A stretch of DNA of 5,252 bases, from assembly GCA_902792495.1 (NCBI GenBank), contig CADBAC010000113.1, forward strand, positions 1 through 5,252, in the 5' to 3' direction. The stretch comes from Ruminococcus flavefaciens. Lineage in GTDB: Bacteria; Bacillota; Clostridia; Oscillospirales; Ruminococcaceae. The position numbers and the translations under genes are program-made. This document shows, piece after piece, positions 5,041 to 5,252 of the stretch (its first letter is position 1; each line of letters starts with the position of its first letter). The notes beneath the pieces are model-generated. The model saw only the letters and a program-made list of their open reading frames with translations. It made no database searches and was not told the DNA's origin.

Positions 5041-5252
5041 TCAATAATTTACGGACATTGCCGTATAATATGTCAGGATAACGGAGGCATCACGGCCGTC
5101 GATAACGCTGTCGTTATTAGCGTCTGCGGCTATTCTCTGCGAAACGCTGAATGCTGAACTATAGCCTGCGGATATCCTTGCGTAATCGGTAAGAACAGCT
5201 GATGCGTCACGGCCGTCAACTATACTGTCTCCGTTTACGTCGCTTCCCGAGC
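5041..5252 (-). CDS. Dockerin type I protein, C-terminal fragment
   Basis: The last 69 residues of a protein whose 5' part lies beyond the right edge, ending in TGA at 5043-5041. They form a complete type I dockerin: two 12-residue EF-hand-like calcium loops, DVNGDSIVDGRD (fragment residues 4-15) and DANNDSVIDGRD (44-55). Each has the D, N, D and D ligands at loop positions 1, 3, 5 and 12 and is followed by a helix (ASAVLTDYARIS and ASVILTYYTAMS). Dockerins bind cohesins of scaffoldin proteins and attach secreted glycoside hydrolases or related enzymes to a cellulosome. The module type is characteristic of Ruminococcus and cellulolytic Clostridia. The catalytic partner is outside the window, so the enzyme cannot be named. 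A strong terminator follows. Confidence 0.93.
   Translation of the reverse strand, partial: SGSDVNGDSIVDGRDASAVLTDYARISAGYSSAFSVSQRIAADANNDSVIDGRDASVILTYYTAMSVNY

Noticed and set aside
1..5252. CRISPR array, insertion sequence, tRNA or rRNA
   Set aside because: No regularly spaced repeats, transposase frames, terminal inverted repeats or conserved RNA gene segments were seen in either strand.

Overview
The window looks like chromosomal DNA of a Gram-positive gut or rumen Firmicute, most probably Ruminococcus or a close relative (inference). The main reason is the partial gene at the right edge, which ends in a type I dockerin, the plug module of cellulosomal proteins. Strong AGGAGG ribosome sites, TTGACA/TATAAT promoters and the AraC, MATE and serine-hydrolase families fit this. 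I see no insertion sequence, tRNA, rRNA, CRISPR array or phage gene.

Layout, left to right. (1) Positions 1-60, minus strand: the first 20 codons of a probable DNA alkylation repair (AlkD-like) protein. It has a consensus promoter (167-195) and a 100-nt 5' leader (161-61) made almost wholly of three back-to-back hairpins that show the same loop, (A)CUGACC. (2) 200-310: a 12-bp hairpin and a weaker minus-strand promoter, possibly a small RNA. (3) 340-2211, minus: an exported class C beta-lactamase-like serine hydrolase with four C-terminal membrane helices. Its consensus promoter is at 2355-2383 and a 17-bp dyad covers the predicted start of transcription. (4) 2446-2476: terminator of the next gene. 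(5) 2523-3269, minus: an AraC-family regulator whose real start is the internal ATG at 3269. (6) 3270-3534: the divergent regulatory region between the regulator and a MATE transporter. It holds promoters for both directions and a structured MATE leader: a closing stem, two hairpin arms, and a 6-bp loop-loop complementarity between the arms. (7) 3535-4893, plus: the MATE-family efflux protein, 452 aa. (8) 4953-4991: a strong 15-bp terminator hairpin between convergent genes. (9) 5041-5252, minus: C-terminal 69 residues of the dockerin protein.

How the parts may work together: the AraC-type regulator stands divergent to the MATE pump and is its natural candidate regulator. The serine hydrolase lies downstream of the regulator on the same strand but has its own promoter and follows a terminator, so it is probably a separate unit. 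The most interesting unexplained signals are the two 5' leaders: the triple CUGACC-loop hairpin leader of the alkylation repair gene and the three-way-junction leader of the MATE gene. I do not recognise either as a known riboswitch class. Both rest on hand-made base pairing in a single sequence and need comparative support.
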